From: Prillingera fragicola
Taxonomy: Eukaryota; Basidiomycota; Tremellomycetes; Trichosporonales; Trichosporonaceae
DNA length: 64,000 bases
NCBI GenBank assembly: GCA_002335605.1
Contig: BEDY01000002.1
Span: 1,550,001-1,614,000 of the forward strand
Reading direction: 5' to 3'
Shown: positions 11,701 through 22,802 of the stretch, piece after piece
How the letters are laid out: every line of letters begins with the position of its first letter
Position numbering within the stretch: position 1 is the first letter of the stretch
Notes under the pieces: model-generated
What the model was told of the DNA's origin: nothing
Seen by the model: only the letters and a program-made list of their open reading frames with translations
The model's database searches: none
Translations under genes and position numbers: made by a program

Positions 11701-13256
11701 TTTATTAATTGTCGATGTTCGTTTGACACGAAGAGCTCCCTTAGTCTATCCGCAATGTCAGGATGATAACGATGCACAAGAGATTGCAGGGAACTGTTGT
11801 AATACCGTGAAACCCGCTGAAAGGACAGATCCACAGTACAGCCAGAGCCGAGACATGGGATGGCGCTGCCCTGTCGTTGCGACCCTTTCGCGATCTACGT
11901 TGTTCGAGACTTAATGTTGGGTTGTTCCTGTTGTTCGCTTGCTAGACAAAGACTCGGGACCTCGGCGCGAAGCCTGATCGACTGATGCAGAGAGTGCTCA
12001 AATATTTCTAGGCCAAGCAGGCACAGGGCACGCCGATCCTTGAGATTTGCTGGCGATCCCTACCCTGAGCAGCCATTCACCCATCACTGCCGCTTAAGCG
12101 TGTGCTCGTTTGACGGATTAAGCGTTTGCTCCCCGAAAGACAAACCGGGCAGCTCATGACATGAGCATGTGTACCTATGAGTCTCGGTACCAGAGGGATC
12201 ATGGAGCGGTCTGCATTCGTGCAGCAGTAGCTGCAGAAGGCGACGCTAGGTACCCAGACGCGTCTGTTTAACATCGCCGCGGTAAAGCCCCGCGCGGTAC
12301 GCGTTAACAAGAATATGCCACCGAAAAGCACACAGAAGGCACCTCGAAACGAGGTCCAAGTGCAATCCTGAGTCGCCCCAGGGGCGCAAGACTAACGGCA
12401 TTGTCCCAGACGCGTTGTGCTGTGAACAGCAGCGCACTTGTACGTGCAAGTCTGCCGTGTTACAGTGTTATCTCGAGTTTCTTGGGAGGGAAATTGGAGA
12501 CATTGAGCAGAGTTGTCTGCTTGAGTAATATTACACACCAAACGAGTCCAAGTCCCAGAGACCGGGGTCTGCGTCAGAGGAACGGAAGAGACGAGCTATC
12601 ATTCAAGCGCCTTGTGGTCTACCGTTGTCGTGGCTCGCAATTCCAGGTACCATGCCGAAACGGGTTGACGGGCGTCCCTGCCCGGGTGTGGCAGGTGTCG
12701 GTCCTGGCGGCAAGCGTTGTTCTGTGACTGTTGACGTGAGATTGCGTGAAGCGGGCCGATTCAACATTAGTGTGGTCGTGCAAGGACCGAAAGTGGCAGG
12801 CTGGAACTACGGGGACAGTTTCGATCAGTTTAAGTGGCTCCAGCGTTTTTGCGATGGCACGATGTCGCAGCAAAAGGTCATTGCAGGCCCAGTGAGGTGC
12901 GTGGTAGAAGTCCATACCAATGTACAACTATGTCTATGTGCTTGAGTGTGCTATGGGATGTCGGACGGTTGGGTCCGACCGTATGGGTAGGTGTGGAAAA
13001 AAATCGTTGGACAGTGAGAGTGGCCGCCAGCTGCGTGCTGAAGGTCACTGGTCGGTGCGTCCTAGAGGTCGTGATGTACATGAGGCTTTGCATGGGCAGT
13101 GTCCTTGTGGCGCCTGATGCTTGCGGCGTGTGGATTGCAAGCACATTGGCGCAGCCAAAAGTGTTTCGTGGCTGTGTATTGTTCGGGCCGCGCAGCGGCT
13201 ATGGTTGTGGATTGCGTCGTTGTCGCTTTTATAAGCCAGGGCCTTGAATGGTCCGA
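11701..13256. other. Intergenic, no gene recognised
   Basis: About 1.55 kb between the convergent ends of the fusion gene and the orphan gene at 13257. One plus-strand frame is open near 12652-12945 for about 98 codons, but it lacks recognisable similarity, domain or splice context. An imperfect direct repeat built on TTAAGCG-T-TGCTC occurs near 12094 and 12118. Nothing else stands out. Confidence 0.5.
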
Positions 13257-14928
13257 TTAATAGGTCTCAATCGAGTGCCAAGTTGGCGGGGCGGGCAGTG
13301 GGGGAAGGCCCTTGGCGTCCCAGACGGGGGGGCCTCCAGCACGGCAATGTGTGCGCTCGTGCATGTGCTCGTCCCAGTCGTCGCACTCGCTCAGCGAGTC
13401 GTCAGAGTGTGAGGGCACCAAGGCAGGAGTCTCGTCCATGGCGCCCTTGTGGCCGAATTCGACCTCGAAAACAAGAGCATCGTCGCGGTCCGTCGTAGGA
13501 GTACGAGGGACAGGCTCGGGGGAGGATGAACCGCTGCTGCGGTCGTCCGAAAGCTCGGGCTCGGAATCGACGTCGATGTCAGAGTCGACATCTGAGCCAC
13601 CCTCAATGATAAGGTCGAGCGATGGGCTCAGAGGAGCCGCCGAGGCGAGCTCAAGGTCGGCGGCAGTCACAGACTGATAGAGACCAGAGCGGCGGATGGG
13701 GGTCGCGTTGCGAGTGGCAGTGCGGGAGAGCAGAGCGTTCGAGAAGGCGCGGCGGCATGCCTTGTCGCCATCGCGCTGCAGGTCAAGCTGCTCAAGCCAA
13801 CGGCGCTTGCCCTCCTCACGCTCGTAGCGCGACGCGAGTTTGGTAATGCTACCCAGTCGCGACGCAAGCTGAGTGAGGCGCGCGAGCTCGGCGCTGTAAC
13901 GGGAACGCAGCTTGATGGGAAGCGCGTGCGCAGGGGGGATCGCCAGGAGGAGATTCTGGGGGGACGTGGTGCCGTCCGTGCGCTCCTCATCGACGGAGGT
14001 GCGCGGTGACGAAAATGGCGACGCACCCTCAGACATGGGGTTGGAGAGGGTCGTGCTGGATCCGCTCGAGTGAACGCGGCGCAGGGGTTGGCCGACGTCC
14101 TCAGCGAGTTCCACACCGGCAGCAGCAAGCAACGCGTTGATGACCTCGCGAAGCTTGGCGTACTCGTCCATCTTTGCCTGGGTCTCGCTCTCAATGGCCC
14201 AAAGAAGGTAAGCCGAGGGCATCTGCTCCTTGAGGGCTGGGAGAACGTAACGGCGGTACGCGTCGACGAGAAGCGAACGAGCCTGGCGGCGGTGGGCACG
14301 AGCAGGCTGCTGGTGAGCCACGACGTGGGCCGGGACAGCAGGGCGTTCGGGAGTAGCCGAAGAAAGAAGAGGAGAGATGAGCGAGTACAGGAGAGATGAG
14401 GGCGAGCGGCGCGAGGTTGTGCCAGTCGACGAGGACGAGAACGACGACATGCTCGAGGCATCACTGCTCATACTCGAGCGAGGGGTGTCGGCAGGTGATG
14501 CCGGCGCCGTGGGAGGGGGGGCGGCAGCGGCGGCAAAGGAAAGCTGAACCTCGTTGACCACTCGGTGCAGCTGGTTCACACACTCCTCGGACAGTTCGAC
14601 ATTTTGAGTCGAGCCGTCAACGAGGTGCACGACAATAGTCTGGTGGGGGAGCGAGAACGTGACGTTGTCGACAACACCAGAAATCCAACTGGCCTTGTCG
14701 CCCAAAAGCACATTGGTGCAGTCGACGTCCTCCTGGAGGCAAAGGCTGCGGTGGGCCAGAAGGTTTGGAGGAAGGGGGAGAGCGCGCGAGCTGTGCGCGT
14801 TAGCAACTTGAACTTGCAGGCCAGTCGGTCACTTACGTGTAAGGTGAAGCGGGAAGGGGAAGAGTGAAGAGGATGGTGGGGGGCGAAGGCTGGGATGGCG
14901 AGGGGACGGGGAGAAGACGAAGAAGCAT
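13257..14928 (-). CDS. Orphan protein with acidic C-terminus
   Basis: Two exons (14928-14837, 14790-13257) give 541 aa. The product is not recognised. Residues about 30-120 look folded, with the segment 'CTNVLLGDKASWISGVVD' followed by alternating hydrophobic beta-like strands ('VTFSLPHQTIVVHLVDGS') and a helix. A Ser/Pro/Ala linker and a helical block with 'ARSLLVDAYRRYVLPALKEQ' follow, then Arg/Glu-rich helices. The last 150 residues are acidic and Ser-rich, ending with a 'PPLPAPPTW' motif. There is no signal peptide or membrane segment. The start at 14928 is the first ATG upstream of the intron whose splicing keeps the frame; the Pro/Leu-rich first exon is the weakest part. The uninterrupted 1.5-kb frame and balanced composition support a real gene. 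No function is proposed. Confidence 0.65.
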
Positions 14929-17597
14929 GATGGGCAAAGGGTGTGCTGCGGTGCCAACACTACTACTACTGCTGCAGATGAATCGCAAAGGCTTGAAGCA
15001 GTTTGACGAAAAGCCGCGAGTTTAAGAATGAATGAACAGGATAGAGAAAGAAGATAGACCAGCTGTTCTGCTTTCCTCTAGTGGTGTATAAGTTTGCTTG
15101 CTTGCTGCGGCAGCTTGCTTGCTTGCGTGGAGAGATTGTGTGGTTGTGGGTAGGTTTGTGGGCTGGACAGCTGGCTGGTTGTGGTGCTCTCCCGTGCACG
15201 ATCCCGTTGAGCAGTGCGATCGTGAAACGAGCAATCCGCGCTGCGAGGACGCGGCTGCCCAGAGGAGTGCGAGCCACGCTGGTGTCGCACCTGGTCCCGC
15301 AGGCGCAATGCCCAAGGCCAGACCTTGTCGCAGTCACCCGTCTAAACGCGCGACTGATCGCCGCGCACGCCGGAGAACCCTGAACCCAGCTTGTTCCCTC
15401 TGGTCTGGAGCCCGAACGGTCGTCAAGTACTATCTCGGCTGAATTCAGGGTCCATGACACACACCAAATGAACAGTGTCCACAAACCGTCCAAATAGCAG
15501 CCCGACACACGCGCCTCCCACTTTCTGTTCCCTCAGGGACTGACGGGACGGGAAAGGGGCAAAGCGGGAAGGGCAGGCGGGCCGAAGGGACCTGGTCAGG
15601 GGCGCCAGACTTTTCCAGCCCTCGCCAACATGCACCTGTGCATTACCTATTCACACACGCTTGTACGCTTGGCCACTGCATATCTATCCCAAGCTGCCTC
15701 AAACCTACATGGACACTCTTCTGGGTTGTGGCCCGAATGTCGCAACTGCAGGGACCACCCGATACCAAACCAAGTCTAAAGATGCAGTCTAGCCTGCAGT
15801 CTAGCCTGCTGTTCTTTAGAGTTGCGGCGAACAGGTGATGCATGCCGTATACCATAGATTCAGTGCCACGCAAGTGTCGTACTCGTGATACCGCAATGTC
15901 TCTCGGGGTTCTCGTGCCAGTCGGTCCAGTTCCGAGATTGCGCTCTCGCTCGCAGCCGTAGCGAACTGTCCACCGTTGTTCATTCCACTGTCCCACCACA
16001 CGCCTCCTCGTCACAGCTAGACCTTATCGAGTACCGCTCGGCGCCACCCCCACTCATGGCCACTCATGTGCCCTCTGTCCCCGCAAGTGTTGACTCTTAG
16101 AGCTCTAGAACAGCCTGTTTGCGCATACTGCAGGCCCACCCTCGTTGTGAACCAGGCAAGATGTTGGTTAGTCTCGCTGGGAACTCCGGTGCCCTATTGA
16201 TAGATCAACGGCAACACGCCGGCACCGACCCTGAGACCGCATTACTGGGTCAGGGCCCGGCTGCTGTCGCGATTGCTGGGCCAGACTCTGGCGTTCAGGC
16301 TCACATGCCTAGTGTGCGCACATAACAAGTCAGTGAATCATTGGCACCTGCGCACCACCCAGTCCTGCAGTCGACCGGTGTGAGAAAGGTTTCTAGGTAT
16401 AAATGAGCTTGAATTCCACTGCCCGAGCTAAATGCGGGGATGCTGTGATGAGATATTCAATCACCGAGTGCGCTTCCCCCACTGCGGGTACCGCCGCCAC
16501 CCTTTGCGGCCGAGACAGGTGGCATGTGTCCGCGCCACTGCCGTGTGTAGCCTGAAAATGCACCCAAGAAACCTCGCCATAGGCCGTTGGGTGTGACATT
16601 TTCAAAGTGGGTAAAGAGGATGCTTTAACACCGCTGGATCCTGCGTGTGGCTGGAATCCGCCCTGGTTGAGAGAACCGCCCTGTACGGTTTGGGTCCGGC
16701 ACCGGCTTCTGGGCAGAGATTCGTTCGCTGAAGGTTTACCCACTTGCATCATGTCCAAGCCAAGGGGGTGGTAGCGCAAACACGCGATGGCTGGTTGGAA
16801 GACCACGACTACGACCCAAGCTCCACTTTCTCCACCCACCTGCTTTGACAGCAAGAGTCAGGACAGGCGGCTGGTCAAATTTGGACCCGCTGGCCGGCCG
16901 CTGGCAGGGGTGCCGTAACTAGCCGTTTACAGCCTTCTCACATGTTGCCGCCGCATGAAAGCACCCAATCTGGAGCCCCGTTGGTTGTTACGTGTTTGGG
17001 CTTCCCATTACGTTTCGGTTTCCACATGTACGACGCCAACTGCCATCACCTAAGAAGGCACAGACAGCAGTGCAGTTTGCTCTCCAAACAGACCTGCAGT
17101 GGACTGCATTTTGTTCCGGCACGCCCAGAATTAAGAGTGTGCCGCACGCGCCAGGAATCTGTTCCTCTGTGTCTGGATCGGTTTTTACGTGATAGTCGCC
17201 TTCTTCTACCACGCGCAACTGCTGCCAAAGGGTTCGCAGTTCTTCTGTGAAGGGAATCCGGCGCACACTTGGGAGGACCCCCGTTGCGCTGTCGACTGAT
17301 CATTGATGTGCATGTTAAGGCTAGGGTATCATTCTATGCAGGGTACGGAGCTTCACACCCGCGTCCGACGCCCCCGGGTCCGCACCGGGTCTCCTCCATA
17401 ACGGCGGCCACTACCGCCGCCGCCACCGCTGGCAGTGACTGGCAACGCACCGGTCCTCCCGGACTCCTGGACACGTCGAGCACCGAGTGTTGGATCCAAG
17501 TTGCGTCGCGTGCCAAGACACAAGACCATCCCGTCGCGTCGCGGCGCGTCCTTGCCCACTCCGTGCCGCTCGGGTAGTGGGTAGTCGGGCGGATTAA
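14929..17597. other. 2.7-kb stretch without recognisable genes
   Basis: This is the longest gene-free interval in the window. Frames are short and carry no recognisable domain on either strand. It has GCTT/GCTTGCTTGC microsatellite-like runs near 15090-15126 and a perfect 12-bp tandem duplication at 15784-15807. The block 17341-17580 is GC-rich with CCG/CGG runs. No tRNA, 5S rRNA or U6-like sequence was seen. It may hold a long promoter for the orphan gene or an untranslated transcript. Confidence 0.5.
15784..15807. repeat. Perfect 12-bp tandem duplication
   Basis: The unit GCAGTCTAGCCT occurs twice in direct succession, followed by a partial third copy (GC-TG). It lies in non-coding sequence. 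Confidence 0.8.
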
Positions 17598-19407
17598 TTA
17601 CGACAGGGAGGCCACAATGGCTTCAAATGTGAGGAAGATGACCATGTTGGTCTGCAAACGGGAGTATCAGCTTGTTGCAAGCGTTATCAGGAACTTGAGG
17701 AACTCACTGGGACAGCGCTGCGAGAAGGATGTGCGTTAGCTCCGAATTCGACGGTGGTGGGTTCGCAGAAGATAAGCTCGGCTGTCTTGTGCCTGCACCC
17801 TGCGTATCTACTCACCGGACAACTGTGGGCCACAGACCGGCAAACATCACCCTCCACCCTTCACTGCGTATGCTATCGGCCGCGACCTTCCAAAGACCTG
17901 GGGGAGGTCCTGTTTTCCGTATCACTTTGGCCGTGTCCCATTCAGAGCTGCTCTGCATGCGTGTCTTGAACACATCAAAGGGAAATGTGACTGTCCACGC
18001 GACGACGCCAGCTACACCACCAGCTGTCATGAGCTCAGCCCAGCTAAGTCCAGATTGTAACTCTGCTTCGGCCTCATGGATGAGGTCGTGCTTGTGGGGG
18101 TGGGATACTAGGGGATGATCGTTCTGCGCCCGTCGCCACTTGAAGAACCGACATGTCGCTTCGTACCTGGTGTTATCAAGTAGAGCGCCAAATGAGTTGA
18201 CGACACGTGTTAAGGAAGTCTGTTAGCTAACGACCCACCGTGCGCCTGTCACACGTACGAGCAAAAGTATGGCCCATAGGCCAGCTCGCGCCACACAGTC
18301 GCTGAAAATCCACGATACAGCCCTTTCAGACCACCTTCCTTCACGATGCCAATGGCCACTGACAAAGCGGATGGGTTCATGTGCGGCGGCATCGACTGTT
18401 GACGAATCTAGACACGTTAGCGACCAAGCGTACGCGCGCCGATGCTAGAGCCTCTGTTCCGAACGCACCTTGACAAGCTCAATCGGACATGTAAGGAAGC
18501 TAGCCGTCAGTATCAAGCAGATTAGGCCGTGGAGGAATGGAGAGTCTTGGTAGAGGTCGAGACAGCGTCTGCTTCGGAAGTACATCCGCCGGCGTCTACA
18601 GACGATGACTTACGCGCCAACCATTCCGCTGCCTGTGCCGGCGAGACAGATCTGTCCGAGTGTTGCGTCCTGGCCCTCTGGTGTGTGCTGAGCATTCATG
18701 AAGAACGAGTACGACGAAAATACCACGCCGTTGACCTGGACGCGTGAGTATTAGCCTGCTGTTCGCCACGAGTTATCATGTTGTCATGATCGTGTGCTCA
18801 TGTTTGAGTCGGTCGTCCTGTGCCTCTGCGGCGCCGTTGACCGGTGGCAGCTCTACACATTTTGACAAACGCGACGATGCGATATCGTGCGTAGTTGCCC
18901 AACACTCACAAAGGCAATGCCCGCCTATTCGTCAGCTCAGTCGGACCGCAGAAACTCACCATGGGGGACATGACTCCCTTGAATAGTCCTTTAGGCTGAT
19001 AGTCAGTACGCCGCTTTCAATATGCGCATAGCAAAACTCACACCCTCTTCGCGGACAATGGCCCCTGTGTGGTTAGCACGGCAGACCTCATATCTACATG
19101 TATTGTACCCACGGAAGGCCCCGGTAATCGACGCGTACCGTCCATTGTACTCTGGAGTCTGCCACCGGACTTTGACGACATCAAAAGGCTGTCCTACAAC
19201 GAGACCAACAGCGCCTGAGATTGTCAGCATGCAGATGCAGACATGAGGCCACCTGAAGCAGCTGAAGCAGTGCCCAGATACCCTTTGCTTGTCTCTCGAG
19301 ACTCCATTGACAATCAACGTACCCGCGATCACACCGGCGCCAAAATCAACCGCGGCGGAAGGTCCTGGACGGTCTTGTTCTGCGCTGTCAGTGGTGTTGA
19401 AAAGCAT
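17598..19407 (-). CDS. Mitochondrial solute carrier (SLC25 family)
   Basis: Eleven exons: 19407-19323, 19214-19113, 19064-19044, 18988-18960, 18924-18910, 18735-18614, 18499-18469, 18407-18259, 18166-17816, 17717-17708, 17651-17598; exactly 323 codons, 322 aa, the usual SLC25 length. All three carrier signatures are present: 'GQPFDVVKVRWQ', 'TCPIELVKIRQQ' and 'TFPFDVFKTRMQ', each starting a repeat of two membrane helices with the P-x-[DE]-x-x-[KR] kink. The half-signatures 'REEGLFKG', 'KEGGLKGLYRG' and 'SEGWRVMFAGLWP' follow. The protein would span the inner mitochondrial membrane six times. The loop 'MSPMAGIAFVNGVVF' resembles the amino-acid/acylcarnitine branch (SLC25A45/47/48, ORC), but the substrate cannot be assigned. 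Exons of 21, 15 and 10 nt are required to rebuild the signatures. The intron at 18909-18736 (174 nt) is longer than its neighbours. Confidence 0.85.
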
Positions 19408-19961
19408 TGGCCCATACCATCGCTGCTCATTGTTAGCTGGGGACTGTGAAGAGTGCCGCAACAGCTGGGTTGTGCGGTTATCGAGATCCCTATCAGCTCC
19501 GTCTACTGGAGTCTGGGGAAATGCGGTCCTGGCGCGGGGAAGGTGGTGCGAGTTCCGCAGTGTGGAGGCGCAGGTAACCTTGGGCACAGAAACACGGGGA
19601 CGCAGACAGAGAAGAGGGAATTGATATCGGTGTGCTGGCCAGCAGCACGTATGTTGAATGGTAGTGGTCTATGCTGTTGGGAAATCTGGTGCTTCATCGC
19701 ATCGTCAGAATGTCTCTTGATCTCTTGTGGCGTCTGCATGGAGCTCCGTGCCGAATCAACAATGCATCACCAAGGCCACGTGACACGGCCCTGGTTGGTC
19801 GTCATCACTGGATACCACGATGATAATCCCTCGGAATCGTCTTCTCTCCTGCAATCACTCTGACACGCGCGCAACCAGCTTGCACGTTTGATACCTTTGG
19901 GCAACATATCCCCAACGCTTTTCAGCATTTTTGTCACTCCGGCTCCGGCCGCCAAGGCGGC
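19408..19961. promoter_or_regulatory. Shared upstream region of SLC25 carrier and VPS28
   Basis: A 554-bp divergent interval. The minus-strand frame of the carrier is open further upstream of its assigned start, so a longer N-terminus cannot be excluded. No regulatory motif was recognised. Confidence 0.4.
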
Positions 19962-20703
19962 ATGACGACCATGAATCTCGACGAGGAGGTGCGGCTGTAC
20001 ACTACCAACACCGAACGTGAGCGCACAGAAAACCTAGCCACCCTGTACAGCATCATCGTCTCGCTTGAATACCTGGAGAGAGCCTACGTACGGGATAGCG
20101 TGACAAGCAAGGACTATGCACCGGCTTGCACTAGGCTGCTTGCCCAGTACAAGAGTCTCATGAAGCTCGTCGGCGAAAGCATTGGGGGGGTTGAGACATT
20201 CATGAAGCGATACAAGGTGAGTAGTGTGCGTGGCCCATCATCCTGCCACCGACTGGTCACTGACGTTAAAGATGGATCATCCGGCAGCCCTACACCGCTT
20301 GCAGGTCGGTGTACCTGCCACAGTCGAGCATAGTGCAGACGCTGGCGAGAGTGGTGAAAGCGGGAAATACGTCGCCGAGGCCACTCAAGCCTTCATCACC
20401 TTTATGGACGCGCTCAAGCTCAACCTGCGCGCTAAAGATCAGCTTCACCCGCTTCTCACAGAGGTCATGGCCGGTTACTCCAAGTTTAAAGGCAGTGCCG
20501 AGTGGGAAGGTCGGGCGAAGATCATTCAGTGGCTCATTACGCTTAATGCCATGCAGGCGGCCGATGAGATTACGGAGGAACAGTCACGGCAGGTGAGTAC
20601 TGAGCAATGAGTAAAAGTGGATGACGGCTAAACGATGCAGATGCTGTTCGACATTGAGAACGCATACAACGAGTTCTTCCGCTCCCTCAGCAGTGCAAAC
20701 TAA
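19962..20703 (+). CDS. VPS28: ESCRT-I subunit Vps28
   Basis: Three exons (19962-20216, 20272-20592, 20641-20703) give 212 aa, the family length. The N-terminal core domain (about 1-110) has 'LDEEVRLYTTNTERE' and 'LYSIIVSLEYLERAYVRDSVT', which pack against Vps23 and Vps37. The C-terminal four-helix domain (about 120-212) has 'FITFMDALKLNLRAKDQLHP', 'WLITLNAMQAADEITEEQSRQ' and 'MLFDIENAYNEFFRSL', which recruits ESCRT-II or Vps20. The protein sorts ubiquitinated cargo at endosomes. A second in-frame ATG at 19971 could serve as start. Tail-to-tail with NUF2, 152 bp apart. Confidence 0.95.
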
Positions 20704-20855
20704 CCATGACTTGCTCGGCCACATTACTAGTAGAGTCCTGTACCTCCACAGAACAAATGTTGTATTATGGATACCAGCGCAAACGATACCCGTATGGCTG
20801 GCTGTACATCCCGCAGAGTACTAATACATGAATACAGACTTATCCGACGTACACG

Positions 20856-22409
20856 CTACTCAACAACTGGGAGGTTGAGCTTCAACCGCATCGTGTCGAT
20901 GTAATCATCTGGATAGTCAGCGGTCTTTCCTACGTCAGCAAGACAAACTTACCGGCTGATCTCCTCATGGCCATATACTTTTCAACCATGGCATTAATCT
21001 CGAGCTGGTGGTGATCCAAGTGTTCCTTCATTCGCGCCTCAATCTCGCGCTGTTGTCCAGCAAGAGCCTCGACTTCCTTCTCGAATTTCTTGCGTTCTGT
21101 TGAGCGCTCCACATACCTGCGCCACGTCAGCGTTCAGTGTCTTCAGAGCACTCACTCCTTCTTCAGGCGCTCAATCTTGCGTTGCGACTCGGCGGCACCT
21201 TTGTCCGTGTTCTCTCGATTACGATCCAGCTTCTCCTCGGCATTCTTGATTTGCCGGTCGAGCTGCTGGCGACGGTGCTCGAGTCCCTCCTTCTCGATCT
21301 TTGCCGCGTCCACTTTACTACGCAGATCGGCGCGCCGCGTGTGCAGTTCTTCAATCTTGATTCGCTGCGCATCTAGCTCGCGTTCAATGTCCACGAGACG
21401 CTTCAACTCGGCCTCGAGACCGACAATGATTTCAAGTCGGCTGGCGTGGTCACGCGCCTTTCGTTGACGGTTGGCCAAGTCGTTACGGAGATTTTGCACC
21501 TGGCTCTGCATCTCGCCAATGTTGCGTTTGATACGGTCTGGTGAACGCACCAGCCTTTGTCGTGCGTTCGTGTTCTTCTCGCGTAAAACCTGCTCTTCGC
21601 GTTTGGCTGTACCGAGATCCGACAGGTAATCGCCTTTCTCCTTCTTCAGGTTCTCGAGGTCTGCTGAAACCGCCATCTGCTTTTGTCGCAGTTCAAGAAG
21701 TTGATCCGTGACCTTCTTGTTCATTGCCTCAAGCTCTTGCACCTTTGGCGTGTCTTTGGCATGCCTCAGCCTGGTTGTCAGCCAACGTGTCGGGGACGCG
21801 ACTTACGTGACAGTCTGGATGTCGGCCTCGATCTTCTCCAGCTTGTTCTTCAGACTCTCAGAACGACCCTTCTCCTCGTCCCAGCGATTGCACAAAGTGT
21901 ATACGAATGTGCCGCGTTCGTCCCTAAACTTCGCGAAGTTCATTACACCACTCAATACGACGCGTAGACGTGTTGGCGTCGGTCGCATAATGTCATTAGT
22001 CGAAAAATCCTTGATTTGACACAGATTGGCAAGGCGACGACTAAAAGTAAGCGCTTGATGGGGCACACAACTCACCAGTGTTTGAAGAACATGAGGAACT
22101 GTAGACTGTCGTTGTAGATGTCCTGATTTGTGAGCGAATGCACTTGTGCACTACAGATGTGACGCCCACCTTGTACTCGATCATTCCTAAAAGTGTCTGT
22201 TTCGGGCCCTCATAGGCATCTGACTGGATGCCCATGAACACATTGATCATCGAGTTCCAAATGCTGATAGTGGTTTGCGCGGTAGGCTTCTCAATGTCCT
22301 CGATGGAGCTGCTGATGCCGAGCGCGAGCAGGCACTCCACGAGTGTAGGCGACGAGAGCATTGGATACCCCGTGAAGTGGCCCTCCTTGGGCTTGCGTGG
22401 CGCTTGCAT
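20856..22409 (-). CDS. NUF2: Kinetochore protein Nuf2 (Ndc80 complex)
   Basis: Six exons (22409-22170, 22122-22076, 22040-21807, 21770-21156, 21116-20953, 20929-20856) give 457 aa. The N-terminal calponin-homology-like domain (about 1-150) opens with 'GYPMLSSPTLVECLLALGI' and includes 'ANLCQIKDFSTNDIMRP' and 'LRVVLSGVMNFAKFRDER'. This matches Nuf2, which with Ndc80 binds microtubules. From about residue 170 to 440 the protein is a continuous coiled coil rich in Glu, Lys, Arg and Leu heptads. All exon joins fall between conserved residues and the lengths sum to a whole number of codons. It acts at the outer kinetochore in chromosome segregation. Head-to-head with RQC1 across 393 bp. Confidence 0.92.
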
Positions 22410-22802
22410 CGTACTGATGCGTGTCTGTGACGATGGAGATGTCTAAAGAAATGATTGAACAGCGGAGATGGGATGTTGTTTGTTGTTGTCAAATAACCTT
22501 ACGTAATGTTATTATTTAGGCTCCGCTGTGACTGTACTGTACGACTCGTAATGGGTACACTTCCTGAATGGCCTGTGGCCCGTGGGTGGCAGAGGAGTGG
22601 CCAGGTATAGCACATGCATAGACGTGATGCTGAAGGAGGCACACATACGCCAGGAAGAATGGACAATAGGTTGAAAGGTTTCGTTGATAGTGGACAACCA
22701 AGTAACCTCCACCTTGTCACGTGAAGGGACTGCCACTGGTCATTGTCCGGAACCGTAACTCGACTCACTTGACTTCACAACTTTCTGCCATCACACAAAA
22801 AT
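22410..22802. promoter_or_regulatory. Shared upstream region of NUF2 and RQC1
   Basis: A 393-bp divergent interval. No motif was recognised; the sequence just before 22803 is A-rich (CACACAAAAAT), a favourable translation-start context. Confidence 0.4.

Noticed and set aside
12652..12945. Plus-strand frame of about 98 codons (MPKRVDGRPCPG...)
   Set aside because: No similarity, domain or splice context; its composition could arise by chance in the 1.5-kb intergenic stretch.
21090..21467. Plus-strand Ser/Arg-rich frame opposite NUF2
   Set aside because: It is the reverse complement of coiled-coil codons (GAG/AAG giving CTC/CTT), so its Ser/Leu/Arg bias is an artefact.
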